Both the position numbers and the translations under genes were made by a program. Below, piece by piece: positions 26,479 through 35,264 of a stretch of 64,000 nt of DNA; within the stretch, counting starts at the first letter, position 1, and each line of letters opens with the position of its first letter. Origin of the DNA: Gammaproteobacteria bacterium (lineage in GTDB: Bacteria; Pseudomonadota; Gammaproteobacteria; Arenicellales; Poriferihabitantaceae); NCBI GenBank assembly GCA_030432755.1, contig JAUILZ010000004.1, positions 1-64,000 on the forward strand. Reading direction: 5' to 3'. The notes under the pieces are model-generated. The model worked only from the letters and a program-made list of their open reading frames with translations, was not told where the DNA came from and searched no databases.

Positions 26479-26894
26479 GAAATGCATCGAAACGCACGCT
26501 CCCTGGATTTCCGCGGGAGCGCCGAAAGGAGCCGGGACTTCGACGGGCGGAGGTGGCCGTCGCGGATGACGACGCGGCGTATGGCGGGCACTTTCGGCCC
26601 CACCTGGTATGGGTTACGTCCAATCGCATTCCGCAGCCAATCTTCGTCGCAGCGCTGTGCGGTGGATACGAGAAAATGCACCACTATTTTCGGGACGGTT
26701 CGGCTCCGTCGACCTTCGTCGACCAGGCCCTGGCATTGGTTCCGGACCATGCCGGGATTCCGGGATTCGGGTGGATCCGGGGGTTCTTCATCAACTATGG
26801 TCCGGACGAGGCCGTTCGATACGACCTGGACGGGCATCCACTCGAACGATCGCCCGTGGCGCACCGGATCGGCCGCCCGATCTTCCGTGCATGA
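26475..26894 (+). CDS. Unknown protein coupled to metK
   Basis: A 139-residue protein I do not recognise. It overlaps metK by ATGA at its start and the HD-like gene by ATGA at its end, which strongly supports this frame over alternatives. The first ~40 residues are rich in Arg/Lys and probably flexible. The rest contains [28 protein letters not shown] and [19 protein letters not shown], a mixed alpha/beta pattern with aromatic residues. No signal peptide or membrane segment. It may modify, bind or use SAM, but nothing in the sequence shows this. Confidence 0.6.
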   Translation: MRNASKRTLPGFPRERRKEPGLRRAEVAVADDDAAYGGHFRPHLVWVTSNRIPQPIFVAALCGGYEKMHHYFRDGSAPSTFVDQALALVPDHAGIPGFGWIRGFFINYGPDEAVRYDLDGHPLERSPVAHRIGRPIFRA

Positions 26895-27412
26895 GTGCAA
26901 TCTATGTTCAATCCAGCATGTCCGAACGAAAAATCATTTCCCCGCAATTGATGGCGTTCATCCGGGCCGAGTACCGGCTCGACTGGCACAGCTACCACGG
27001 CGTTAGCCACTGGGCACGGGTCCGCTACAACGGTCTCCGGCTGGCGCGACTGAATGGCGCGAATCTGCGGGTGGTTACCCTGTTCGCGTTCCTGCACGAT
27101 CTCAAGCGGCACAACGAGGGGCATGACCCGATGCACGGCCCCCGGGCTGCGCAAACGGTCGATGAAATTCGGCATCTTCTACCGGCGCTCGCGGAAGAGG
27201 AGATCGACATCCTCAAGACCGCCTGCACCGGGCATACTCGCGAAAGGACCCACGAGGACCTGACGGTACGGACCTGCTGGGATGTGGACCGCCTGGACCT
27301 CGGCCGGGTGGGCATCCGCCCGGACCCGGATCGACTTTGTACGCCGGAGGCGCGGAATCCGGTGCTGATCGAGGAGCTTTGGTGCCGGAGTATGCGGTCC
27401 ATCAGTCCGTAG
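26891..27412 (+). CDS. HD-domain-like phosphohydrolase
   Basis: A 173-residue protein starting at the ATG overlapping the previous stop. SYHGVSHWARVRYNG, then FAFLHDLKRHNEGHDPMHG, gives the metal-ligand spacing of HD hydrolases (His, His-Asp, and a further His). Such proteins cleave phosphoester or nucleotide substrates. A second in-frame Met ten residues in is an alternative start. It is the third member of a translationally coupled set with metK and the unknown protein. No output or sensor domain is attached. Confidence 0.75.
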   Translation: MSAIYVQSSMSERKIISPQLMAFIRAEYRLDWHSYHGVSHWARVRYNGLRLARLNGANLRVVTLFAFLHDLKRHNEGHDPMHGPRAAQTVDEIRHLLPALAEEEIDILKTACTGHTRERTHEDLTVRTCWDVDRLDLGRVGIRPDPDRLCTPEARNPVLIEELWCRSMRSISP

Positions 27413-27674
27413 TTCGCCATCGCCGAGCCGAGGTGTGAGGTATCTCTGTGCGCCCGCAACGATGTCACCGCGAAGCTATGATTCGAATTTTTATCAGCAC
27501 CCTGAATGCATCAACATCAACGATATTAAGGAATTAGATCGGAATTCTTGTATTCTTGATGGCATACCGCATAGCAGATGCTGTATTGACGAGTTAATCC
27601 CGATGCCCCCTGGCGCACAGTGATTGTGATTGTCCAGGGTCAAATAAATTAGTCAGATGATCGAACGCTGAGAA
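27413..27674. other. Intergenic region, no gene seen
   Basis: A 62-codon frame (27435-27623) is open but lacks a ribosome-binding site and homology I know. AT-richer second half; probably holds the promoter of the nucleotidyltransferase/HEPN pair. Confidence 0.3.
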
Positions 27675-27965
27675 ATGAACAGACAACGCGCACTGGAGCT
27701 GTTGACCCGCAGCAAGCCGGAGTTGCAGGCCCGTTTTGGCGTGACCCGGCTGGCTCTATTCGGCTCAACAGCCCGCGACACGGCGACCAGTGGCAGCGAC
27801 ATTGACGTACTGGTCGCTTTTGATGGTCCGGCCACCTCCAAGAGATACTTCGGCGTGCAGTTTTACCTGGAGGATCTGCTTGGCTCTCCGGTAGATCTGG
27901 TCACCGAAAAGGCCCTGCGACCGGAGCTCCGCCCATTTATCGAACGCGAACGGATCAATGTCTGA
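27675..27965 (+). CDS. MNT-type nucleotidyltransferase (antitoxin of a HEPN/MNT pair)
   Basis: A 96-residue minimal nucleotidyltransferase. FGSTARDTATSGSDIDVLV contains the family GS...DxD motif, so it is probably active. In characterised HEPN/MNT systems (MntA/HepT) this protein adenylylates the HEPN toxin on a Tyr near its active site and silences it. It overlaps the toxin gene by 8 bp and precedes it, the usual order for many of these modules. Confidence 0.88.
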   Translation: MNRQRALELLTRSKPELQARFGVTRLALFGSTARDTATSGSDIDVLVAFDGPATSKRYFGVQFYLEDLLGSPVDLVTEKALRPELRPFIERERINV

Positions 27966-28314
27966 TGCTAGTCAGTACGAATGGCGCTTCTATGTCGACG
28001 ACATGATCAACTTTATCGGGAAGGTACTCGCCTACACTGACGGGCTCAACCAGGCCAGTTTCGTATCCAACGATCTCGCCTATGACGCCACCCTGCGCAA
28101 TCTGGAGTTGATCGGCGAAGCTGCTATGCATATCCCGGACAGCGTCCGTTCCGCCCATCCCGAAATTCCCTGGCGGATGATCATCGCCACCCGCAACCGT
28201 CTTATTCACGGCTACCTCGGCATAGACGACGACACGCTGTGGAGCATCATCAGCGAAGACGTGCCCGAATTGCTGCAGCTCTTGCGGGAGCTCAATAACG
28301 GGTCGAACTCATGA
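27958..28314 (+). CDS. HEPN-domain ribonuclease toxin (HepT/DUF86)
   Basis: A 118-residue all-alpha HEPN protein. The RNase motif R-x4-6-H is present as RNRLIHGY, with the Tyr three residues after Arg-x4-His that HepT partners modify. The rest (LRNLELIGEAAMHIP) is the conserved DUF86 helix. It probably cleaves RNA when not adenylylated by the upstream MNT protein. Pair complete and apparently intact. Confidence 0.88.
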   Translation: MSDASQYEWRFYVDDMINFIGKVLAYTDGLNQASFVSNDLAYDATLRNLELIGEAAMHIPDSVRSAHPEIPWRMIIATRNRLIHGYLGIDDDTLWSIISEDVPELLQLLRELNNGSNS

Positions 28315-28410
28315 TACCCGGCGGCGTCAACATCATCGACCGTGCCTCCTCCGTGGGCGAAACTTCCGAAATATAGAGACGGGATCACACTGCGATCGGG
28401 GCGCTTTCAT

Positions 28411-28459
28411 TGATACAAATCCTCTATGTACAGACCCTGTGTTCCGAGAATTTGTATCA
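28411..28459. promoter_or_regulatory. Inverted repeat upstream of a decayed toxin-antitoxin locus
   Basis: Perfect 10-bp arms, TGATACAAAT at 28411-28420 and ATTTGTATCA at 28450-28459. It lies before the broken DUF1778/GNAT genes and was probably the operator bound by their antitoxin. The sites are intact though the genes are not. Confidence 0.5.
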
Positions 28460-28539
28460 TTTTCCGTATAGTGCACCACCTCAACGAGTTCTGACGGACG
28501 GATACAGGATAGATTTGCTGTCAGGACTACGACGGGCAT

Positions 28540-28629
28540 TGGCAGGCGTTCCAGGAAGCGTTGGATCGCCCGGTGCAAAGCAAGCCGCGCTTGAGGCAGT
28601 TGCTGAATGAACCCGGGGTGCTCGATTGA
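28540..28629 (+). pseudogene. DUF1778 (TacA-like) antitoxin remnant
   Basis: Only the C-terminal ~29 codons read well: FQEALDRPVQSKPRLRQLL ending EPGVLD, the typical tail of DUF1778 antitoxins that neutralise GNAT toxins. The ribbon-helix-helix N-terminus is missing or scrambled. The stop TGA overlaps a TTG that starts the toxin remnant (TTGA), the usual arrangement. Confidence 0.65.
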
Positions 28630-28885
28630 GCAATGGCTACACGCCTGTTCGCAAGCTGCTTGCAACCGATCAGATCGATGCTTTCGATAGCGTAAGGGGC
28701 TGGGCCAGGCATTACTCAAGAATGCCCTGCTGCGTACGGCACAAGCTGCCGATATCGCCGGTATCCGCTGCCTGCTGGTAAATGCCAAGGATGATGCGGC
28801 GCGAAACTGGTACGAGTCCTGGGAATTCGAGCCCAGCCAGACCGATCCGTATCACTTGTTCTTGATGCTCAAGGATCTCAAGTAA
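28626..28885 (+). pseudogene. GNAT-family (TacT-like) toxin, internally deleted
   Basis: The N-terminus from TTG (SNGYTPVRKLLATDQIDAFD) is followed after about 20 codons by a jump to another frame. That frame carries the family C-terminus (GLGQALLKNALLRTAQ, NAKDDAARNWYESWEF, and so on) to a stop at 28883-28885. The central ~70 residues, including part of the acetyl-CoA site, are gone. TacT toxins acetylate charged tRNAs; this copy cannot be active. Confidence 0.75.
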
Positions 28886-28950
28886 CTGCTGGACTGAGGT
28901 GGCGCTTTCACCTTCTGAATTCGTTCTCCTTTGGCCGTATTTAAAATATA

Positions 28951-28989
28951 ATGGCCGTAAATGGAGTATAAATCCGAGATAACGGCCAT
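28951..28989. promoter_or_regulatory. Inverted repeat spanning the start codon of the fic gene
   Basis: ATGGCCGT at 28951-28958 and its inverse ACGGCCAT at 28982-28989 flank the ATG at 28961; a third copy of GGCCGTA lies at 28933-28939. The Fic protein has an N-terminal helix-turn-helix, so autorepression by binding here is plausible. No clear ribosome-binding site is present, hinting at a leaderless or weakly translated message. Confidence 0.45.
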
Positions 28990-29992
28990 CTGGCAGGTTG
29001 TAGAGCGTCAATACGGCCGGGTAGATCAGTCCTTCAACCTTCCCGAACTCCGGGAGGTTCTGAACTCGCTCAACCTGGACATACCGGAACGAACACTGCG
29101 TCGCCGACTTTTACTCTGGGTCGGGGAAGGACGGCTTGCCCGCACCGGGAAGAAACGTGGCACCCGCTACCAGGTTATCTCCCCGGAACCGACCCAGGTC
29201 CTCGGCTTCCTTCAAGCCATCGATCCATCCAGGCGCAATGCACTCCTCAGCCTGATCCGAGATCGCTGGACGCACGCTTCGACGGCCATCGAAGGCAACA
29301 CCCTGAGCCTGGGAGACACACACGCGATCCTCGAACTCGGTCTGACCATTTCCGGCAAGCCTCTTCGGGAACACCAGGAGGTCCTGGGGCATGCCCGCGC
29401 CATCGACCTCCTTTACCGGATGGTGACGCATCCGGTCTCTGTTCAGAACGTCCTGGATCTACACAAGGCCGTCCAGCATGAAATCCTGGTGGATACTCTG
29501 GCGCCCCTGGGTGCATGGAAGGTTGAACCCAACTACACCAGTTCGGTGACGTCATCCGGCGAACAGGTCATCATCGAGTACGCGGCGCCTGACAATGTTC
29601 CCTCGCTGATGGACGCATTTGTTCGGGCGATAAACCGGTGGGACCTGTCAGCAATTGATCCTGCCAGTGCACCTGCATGTTACGCCAGGCTGCACCTGGC
29701 ATTCGTCTACATCCATCCATTCGCCGATGGTAACGGGAGAATGGCGCGCCTGGTCTCCAACCTCCCACTTCTCAAGGCTGGCTTGCCACCGCTCCTGATC
29801 GACCAGGACAGGCGAAGGAAATACATCGCTTTGCTGGCAGACTATCAAAGTCGGCTGGACCCGCCGAATTCCGAATCAGTGAAGGACTTGGGTCTTTGGC
29901 CGGAAGATAAACTGGTTGTGCCTTTTGAGATGTTCTGCGCGTCGTGTTACCAGGACACATTGCAAATCATATATCCTGAAAAGGGGCAGTAA
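28961..29992 (+). CDS. Fic-domain protein with N-terminal DNA-binding domain
   Basis: A 343-residue protein. Residues ~1-75 form a winged-helix-like region (LPELREVLNSL, PERTLRRRLLLWVGEGRLARTG). The Fic core carries the active-site motif His252-PFADGNGR (to 260). It also has the inhibitory helix motif TAIEGN with Glu111, which in class II Fic proteins blocks ATP binding. These enzymes transfer AMP or related groups to target proteins. With both motifs intact it should be a self-restrained AMPylator. Inverted repeats over its start suggest self-regulation. Confidence 0.88.
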   Translation: MEYKSEITAIWQVVERQYGRVDQSFNLPELREVLNSLNLDIPERTLRRRLLLWVGEGRLARTGKKRGTRYQVISPEPTQVLGFLQAIDPSRRNALLSLIRDRWTHASTAIEGNTLSLGDTHAILELGLTISGKPLREHQEVLGHARAIDLLYRMVTHPVSVQNVLDLHKAVQHEILVDTLAPLGAWKVEPNYTSSVTSSGEQVIIEYAAPDNVPSLMDAFVRAINRWDLSAIDPASAPACYARLHLAFVYIHPFADGNGRMARLVSNLPLLKAGLPPLLIDQDRRRKYIALLADYQSRLDPPNSESVKDLGLWPEDKLVVPFEMFCASCYQDTLQIIYPEKGQ

Positions 29993-30180
29993 CCCGACGC
30001 AGGAAAAGGCAACTACAACGGACTGATCTTTGTTAGTCATTCCGAGGCCATCTACAACCGGTTCGATGCCAGGGCGAGGCAAACCCACGACCGCCGCGCG
30101 GACGGTGGCGGGAATCCTTGTTGCCGACTTGCACCGGCGCTCCCGCGTGCGCAGGAGCGCCGGCTCACCGGGATTTCAGA

Positions 30181-30954
30181 TTAAGGCAGAAACGTCTCGC
30201 GCGCGTACCAGGGGATGACACCGACGGCGATCAGCTGCTCGCTCCCGTCGAAGGCATCGACCAGTTCGGGGATGGAGACCTCCACCCGCAGGTTGTCGAG
30301 GCGGTCGATTTCCGCTGGCACGCTACGAACGACGTCGACCAGTTGGCGATATCGGTAGATGCGCCGGATCGACGGGTCGGCTGCCGAGGTCGGATGCGAC
30401 TCACTCTCGACGTAGCGCGGGACCTCCGCGCGGAATGCGAAGGCGACCGAGAGCCTTCCACCGTCGTGATCCACCTCCCAGGCATCGGCGCCGCCGAGGG
30501 GAGAAATGTCGGCGCCGCTACGCGTGAGTTCCCTGCGCACGGCAGCTTTCACCGAGTTGGCGTAGGGCCCGGACCCGTCATGCGGGCCGTAGATGCGGGC
30601 GATGAACTGGACCGGCTTGCCACTCTCGATATGCCTGCCCGGGATCACGACGGCGGCCATGCGATAGGCGCCGCCCGCCTTCGGTTCTCCCTCCGGCGAC
30701 AGGTGGATCAGGCGGTCGATGAACATCAGCATGAAGTTGGCCGACTGGAACGGTCCTTTGGGTACGACGCCGGGCGCATAACCCTCGGGCAGCCAGGCCG
30801 CCGCGGCATCCTCCTTCACCTTGAAGGCCAGGAACGTACGGGTATCGGCGGTAGTCGAATCGAGTGTCTCGGCGCGTGCCGGCGTAGTGCCCAGCAGTGT
30901 GAAACCAAGGGCGAGATGCGCGACGACGCGCCAGGGTTTTTGTAGAGGCATCAT
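30181..30954 (-). CDS. Secreted protein of unknown function
   Basis: Start at the first ATG of MMPLQKPW, giving a 257-residue precursor with a Sec signal peptide (hydrophobic core, cleavage after PARA). Longer upstream Met choices would place extra residues before the signal. The mature part (FLAFKVKEDAAAAWLPEGYAP, ...GGAYRMAAVVIPG) faintly resembles acetoacetate-decarboxylase-like or lipocalin-type ligand-binding folds, but I cannot assign it. It is divergent from the SARP/TPR regulator with 146 bp between, so it may be that regulator's target. Confidence 0.65.
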   Translation of the reverse strand: MMPLQKPWRVVAHLALGFTLLGTTPARAETLDSTTADTRTFLAFKVKEDAAAAWLPEGYAPGVVPKGPFQSANFMLMFIDRLIHLSPEGEPKAGGAYRMAAVVIPGRHIESGKPVQFIARIYGPHDGSGPYANSVKAAVRRELTRSGADISPLGGADAWEVDHDGGRLSVAFAFRAEVPRYVESESHPTSAADPSIRRIYRYRQLVDVVRSVPAEIDRLDNLRVEVSIPELVDAFDGSEQLIAVGVIPWYARETFLP

Positions 30955-31100
30955 GATGGTCGAGTCTCCATTGAGGTTGTGGACCCGGGAGTGGAGCATC
31001 ACTCCCTCAACCAGCAATCAACGCATTCTCAACGGATGCAAAATCGTGTAGAAGTCCGGGTTTCTGCTATCCTGATCCTGTTTCGGGATGGGAGTGCGTC

Positions 31101-33227
31101 GTGACGGACATCCGCAGGATCTCGCTGCTGGGCGGTTTTGGCGTCACCGATGGCGCCGGCAGGCCGCTGCGGATCCGGCTACGCAAGGACCGCGCGCTAC
31201 TCGCATGGCTGGCGATGGCGCCCGGCATGCAGCGCCCGCGGGAGGCCGCCATCGGTCTCCTCTGGGCCGAGAGCGACGAGCGCCACGCCGCTGCCTCGTG
31301 CAGCCAGGCGCTTTACTCCCTGCGCCGCGACCTGGGCGGGGAGGAAGACCTGCTCCGGACCGACGGCGAGACGATCGGCCTCGACCCGGATGCCTGCCAA
31401 TGCGACGCGCGCGACTTCGCCCGTCTCGCCACGGGCCGGGACCCGGACGATCTGCATGCGGCCGAAGCCCTCCTGGCGGGCGAGTTCCTCGACGGCTTCC
31501 CCGCGCCGAGCGACGAATTCGAAGAGTGGATGCAGGTCGAACGCCGCAGGTTTCGCGGCCTTGCCATCGACGTGCTCACCGCCTTGCTCGACCAGGGCGA
31601 AGACGAGTGGACCGACGATCATGCCTCGAGGGCATCGCGGTTGCTGGCGCTCGACCCCTACGGCGAAACCGGGGTCCACGCGATGATGCGCCATCATGCG
31701 CGGCGCGGGCGGAAGGCCCTCGCGGCCGAGACCTACGAAGCATTTCGTGCGCGTCTCGCCGAAGACCTGGACGTTGAACCGGGGGCCGGGACCGAGGCGT
31801 TGCACGCGGCGATCATGCGCGGGGAAATTCGGCCAGCGACGCCGACGAGCGCCGAGTCGGCCGGAATCATCACGCCTGACGACTCATCGGCGCCAGGAGT
31901 CATCGCACTATCCAGGGGGCCTGAACCCCGGCGTTGGTCACGCGCCCGCTCGCTCGCACTCGGCGCCGGGAGCCTGGCGGTCCTGGCCGCGGCCCTGCTG
32001 TTCCTGGGCGTCTCCGACAAACCCGGCCCGGCCCCGATGGCCTTGCATCCGCCCCGCATCGCCGTGGCGCCTTTCGCCGACCTGTCCGGCGATGACCGAT
32101 CGGCATTGCTCGCGAAGGGATTGTCGAGCGATCTCTCCACCGCCCTGGCGCGCCTGCCCGGGGTCTTCGTCTCGGCCGGCAACGTCGCCCCTGCCACCGA
32201 GCCGGACCTCTCCGCCGACCGCGACGCGGCCGATGCGCTCGGCGTCCGCTACCTGCTGCGCGGAGACCTGCAGCGCTCGGGGGAGCGCCTGCGGGTATCC
32301 GCGCGCCTGGTCGACACGAACGAAGGACGCTACGTCTGGTCGACCCGCTACGAAAGCCCGCTCGAAGACTTTTTTGACATCCAGGATGAACTGGTCCTGA
32401 GGATCACCGCGGACCTGCGCGGACAACTGGATGAAGGCGAACGGTTGCGCCGCACGCGCGACACCGAGAACCTGGATTCCTGGCTGGCTTCTACCGAGGC
32501 CTATGGCGCATTCCTCGAGTTCAATCCGACTGCCAACGCCACCGCACGGACGCTTTGGGTGGAGGCGCTGGATCACGATCCGGCCCGCGCGGTTCCCCAC
32601 GCCGGCATCGCCATGACCCACTTCCAGGACGCGCTGAGAGGCTGGAGCGAGGACAGGGAGGCCTCGATCGCAACAGGGCTGGAGCATGCAAGGATAGCGC
32701 GGGAACGGGATCCGGAACAGCCGCTCGCCTACCAGGCGCTCGGCGCGCTCACCATCCTGCAGGGCAACGTCGAGGAGGGGCTTGCGCTCCGCCGCGAGGC
32801 GGTGCGACTGGCGCCGAACGACTTCTCCGCGGTAGGCGGTCTCGCGGCCGTGCTCGGCGGAATCGGCGAGGCCGGGGAGGCGGTGACGCTGTTTCGGCGC
32901 GCGCTGGAGTTGAACCCGGAGCCACCGCTCTGGGTTCCGATCTGGTTTGGCCACGCGCTGCACGCCAGCGGCAGGCCCGACGAGGCCGCGACCTGGCTCG
33001 AGCGCGCGCTGGCGCGAAAACCGGGGCTGGCATACGTTCACGCGCGCCTGGCGGCGGTCTACGACGACCTGGGTCGCGGCGGCGACGCCGAGACCGAAAT
33101 CCGCGCCGCACTGGAACTGGACCCCGATCTCGACACCACCAGCGTGGCACAGGCATTTTCCCTCCCCGGTACCGAGTTCCGAAGCCGAATGGAGACCCTC
33201 CTGGCGGAGGCCGGCGTGCCGGAATGA
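31101..33227 (+). CDS. SARP/BTAD-type transcriptional regulator with membrane and TPR domains
   Basis: A 708-residue protein with GTG start. Residues ~1-95 are an OmpR/SARP-like winged helix (ISLLGGFGV..., LLAWLAMAP, SQALYSLRRDLGG). Residues ~100-245 form the bacterial transcriptional activator (BTAD) repeats (MQVERRRFRGLAIDVL, RARLAEDLDVEPG). A single hydrophobic segment follows at ~289-307. Then come a CadC/adenylate-cyclase-associated-like region (IAVAPFADLSGDD, YLLRGDLQRSGERLRVSARLVD) and C-terminal TPR repeats. SARP regulators are typical of actinobacteria; this membrane-TPR form occurs in proteobacteria. It faces the secreted-protein gene. Confidence 0.85.
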   Translation: MTDIRRISLLGGFGVTDGAGRPLRIRLRKDRALLAWLAMAPGMQRPREAAIGLLWAESDERHAAASCSQALYSLRRDLGGEEDLLRTDGETIGLDPDACQCDARDFARLATGRDPDDLHAAEALLAGEFLDGFPAPSDEFEEWMQVERRRFRGLAIDVLTALLDQGEDEWTDDHASRASRLLALDPYGETGVHAMMRHHARRGRKALAAETYEAFRARLAEDLDVEPGAGTEALHAAIMRGEIRPATPTSAESAGIITPDDSSAPGVIALSRGPEPRRWSRARSLALGAGSLAVLAAALLFLGVSDKPGPAPMALHPPRIAVAPFADLSGDDRSALLAKGLSSDLSTALARLPGVFVSAGNVAPATEPDLSADRDAADALGVRYLLRGDLQRSGERLRVSARLVDTNEGRYVWSTRYESPLEDFFDIQDELVLRITADLRGQLDEGERLRRTRDTENLDSWLASTEAYGAFLEFNPTANATARTLWVEALDHDPARAVPHAGIAMTHFQDALRGWSEDREASIATGLEHARIARERDPEQPLAYQALGALTILQGNVEEGLALRREAVRLAPNDFSAVGGLAAVLGGIGEAGEAVTLFRRALELNPEPPLWVPIWFGHALHASGRPDEAATWLERALARKPGLAYVHARLAAVYDDLGRGGDAETEIRAALELDPDLDTTSVAQAFSLPGTEFRSRMETLLAEAGVPE

Positions 33228-33487
33228 GATATGGCCCCTGTCGAGTTAGTGCTCGATGGTTGGCGTCAGCGTCAGCTGGCTTTCTCCTGCAGCCCTGTTT
33301 TCACAGACCTGGCAATCTCGCATGGGAAAGAAGCACCGACTGCAAGACCATATGCTTACCCTCCCTCCGATCGTTGCGTCGTTGTCCTGTGTCCCCTCTG
33401 GGGTTCGACTTGCCAGGATGAGAAACCGGGAACCAATCCAGCGAACCGTGGATGCTCTCGTCTGCGGCCAGCGTATAGCGCGATTTG

Positions 33488-34849
33488 TCAGTTCATCCGC
33501 CTGATCTGCTCGGCGAGGTTGTTGGGGGCGACAAATACCATCTTGCGTCCATCTTTCAGCTTGCGTAGCACACCAAACCCCTCGGCGAGCTCGAGTAAAT
33601 CAGTTCGCGCGGACTGGTAGGAAATGCCGTGGGATCTCTGGTGGCTGGCAAAGGTGTACTGAGCCCCCGGATGTTCCAGTGCATTCTTCAATAGCGCCAA
33701 CTGTCGAAGGTTCAATTGTCCCTGGAGCCTCGAATCTTTCAGCGCCCGCTCGGTGTCACGTAGTTCCCCGGCCTTTCTGGACAGGTATTCATGCAGATCC
33801 TCAATTGCCTGCCTGACCACGCCCAGTTGATTGAGAATGAAATAGGTGACGTCGTTCTCATCGGTTTCCGTATACAAGTACGCTTTCAGGTATCCGGTCT
33901 TTGACCGGATGATGACCCGCGATATGGACACGTACTCCATCAGCCAGAATCCCGATTGCGCCATCACCCAGTAAAAGATGGCCCTTGCGACCCGTCCGTT
34001 CCCATCAAAAAACGGGTGGTCGTAACCGATCATGAAGTGGGAAACGACCGCCCGCAGGATAGGAGGAAAAAACTGGTACTCCATGTCCAGCCGTCCATTG
34101 ACGAAATCGCACAGACGCTGCAAGCGCTCGCCCAGCTCCTCAACTGGTGGCGGGACATGTAGTACGGTTCCTTCCGAACTGACGACAATGTCATCTTCTG
34201 CCTTTCGAAAAACTCCCGCGCGCGATTCATAGCCCGATTCGAGTGTGCCTTCGGTCAGAATCCGGTGCAGTTCAAACACCATGGACGGTGTGAGCTGATC
34301 TTCCCGGTGCTCCAGGATGAAGCGCATCGCCCGGTAGTTGTTCAGCACCATGTGTTCCGACTTGTCCCGGGGCTTGCGACCGGTTCGGATCATCTCCCTT
34401 GCCACGAGCCGGGAGGTCGCTGCACCCTCGATTTGGCTGGAGTTGATCGCCTCTTCTATCAGGGAGTTGATCAGGTAGGTGCGCCGGCTCCTCGGGTCCG
34501 TGAGTTTCGGGTCACCCAGTACGGACCCCGCGGCCTGCTCGCTGATCCAGAGAATGGAATGGTGCGCCTCGTCCGGCAGGCAGTAGCGCAAGGGCTTCCC
34601 TGCCTTGTCGAGCAACGGTAGTCGCTTCTCCAGCTTGCGGCGCGCCAGCTTGGTTGCCAGCCAGTGTTCCTCCGGGGTCAATCCCTCCGGAGGCTGTAGA
34701 TGCTTGAGCTTCTCCCAGTGAAGATATCTCCCGCGACGATCACAGGCTTGAACAGGGGTCAACAAAAGCCTGCTCCAAAGCTCCGCCGCGTGCGCCGGAT
34801 CTTGAGAATGTCTCGTGTCCAATTGCGGCGGTTGTTCGGGAAGCTTCAT
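33488..34849 (-). CDS. Fic-family protein with C-terminal winged helix
   Basis: A 453-residue Fic protein. N-terminal region with DUF4172-like features, inhibitory motif SSQIEG (Glu141), Fic motif His278-PFFDGNGR (to 286), and a C-terminal helix-turn-helix-like segment (~365-445, SYQSARTDLLELAEGF). The architecture resembles SoFic, a self-inhibited AMPylator. It stands alone, 4 kb from the other Fic gene, and is not close to it in sequence. AT-rich inverted repeats upstream may be its own operator. Confidence 0.9.
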   Translation of the reverse strand: MKLPEQPPQLDTRHSQDPAHAAELWSRLLLTPVQACDRRGRYLHWEKLKHLQPPEGLTPEEHWLATKLARRKLEKRLPLLDKAGKPLRYCLPDEAHHSILWISEQAAGSVLGDPKLTDPRSRRTYLINSLIEEAINSSQIEGAATSRLVAREMIRTGRKPRDKSEHMVLNNYRAMRFILEHREDQLTPSMVFELHRILTEGTLESGYESRAGVFRKAEDDIVVSSEGTVLHVPPPVEELGERLQRLCDFVNGRLDMEYQFFPPILRAVVSHFMIGYDHPFFDGNGRVARAIFYWVMAQSGFWLMEYVSISRVIIRSKTGYLKAYLYTETDENDVTYFILNQLGVVRQAIEDLHEYLSRKAGELRDTERALKDSRLQGQLNLRQLALLKNALEHPGAQYTFASHQRSHGISYQSARTDLLELAEGFGVLRKLKDGRKMVFVAPNNLAEQIRRMN

Positions 34850-34856
34850 GGAGTCG

Positions 34857-34936
34857 ATTAATTACTAATTTCTGAATTTCCAGTATATTTCAATTCGCAC
34901 ACTTATACTACTAAGTTTTAAATTATTAGTATTAAT
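34857..34936. promoter_or_regulatory. AT-rich inverted repeats upstream of fic
   Basis: ATTAATTACTAAT (34857-34869) and ATTAGTATTAAT (34925-34936) are near-perfect inverted copies, with further TACTAA/TTAGTA half sites between. They start 8 bp upstream of the Fic start codon. Likely promoter/operator region. The remaining stretch to 35195 shows no gene. Confidence 0.4.
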
Positions 34937-35195
34937 TTGATTCCAGGCCTCGAATTACGATCTTATCTTATTGTTTAAATAGCATTTAATGAAAATTTTT
35001 CAGCCTGTTACTCCCAATACTCCCGCCGTCATGGCTTGCACATGGAGCCCTAAAAGTCAGCTCTCGAGTCAGTGAATTACCAGGAGCCATTCAAGGCGAA
35101 CTGAACCGCGGGATGCTGCAGTCCACCCGGGGCCTTCAGGAGCCCTGAATACACATCGTGAATGAGCCCGGGAAAAACGAATATAGACGTACTAT

Positions 35196-35221
35196 TAATA
35201 ATACGATTAACCGTATTATTA
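35196..35221. promoter_or_regulatory. Operator of the Phd/RelE-type operon
   Basis: A perfect inverted repeat, TAATAATACG, six-base spacer, CGTATTATTA, followed by CACTATAGAAT, a good -10 element, and the antitoxin start 43 bp on. This is the expected layout for autorepression by a Phd/YefM antitoxin. Confidence 0.75.
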
Positions 35222-35264
35222 TGTGCGCACTATAGAATGCTGATCTCATGCGCGAGGACATCCA

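Noticed and set aside
25075..26487. Long minus-strand frame opposite metK
   Set aside because: Antisense shadow; metK motifs on the plus strand are unambiguous.
27435..27623. Plus-strand frame of 62 codons after the HD-like gene
   Set aside because: No ribosome-binding site and no recognisable domain; kept as intergenic.
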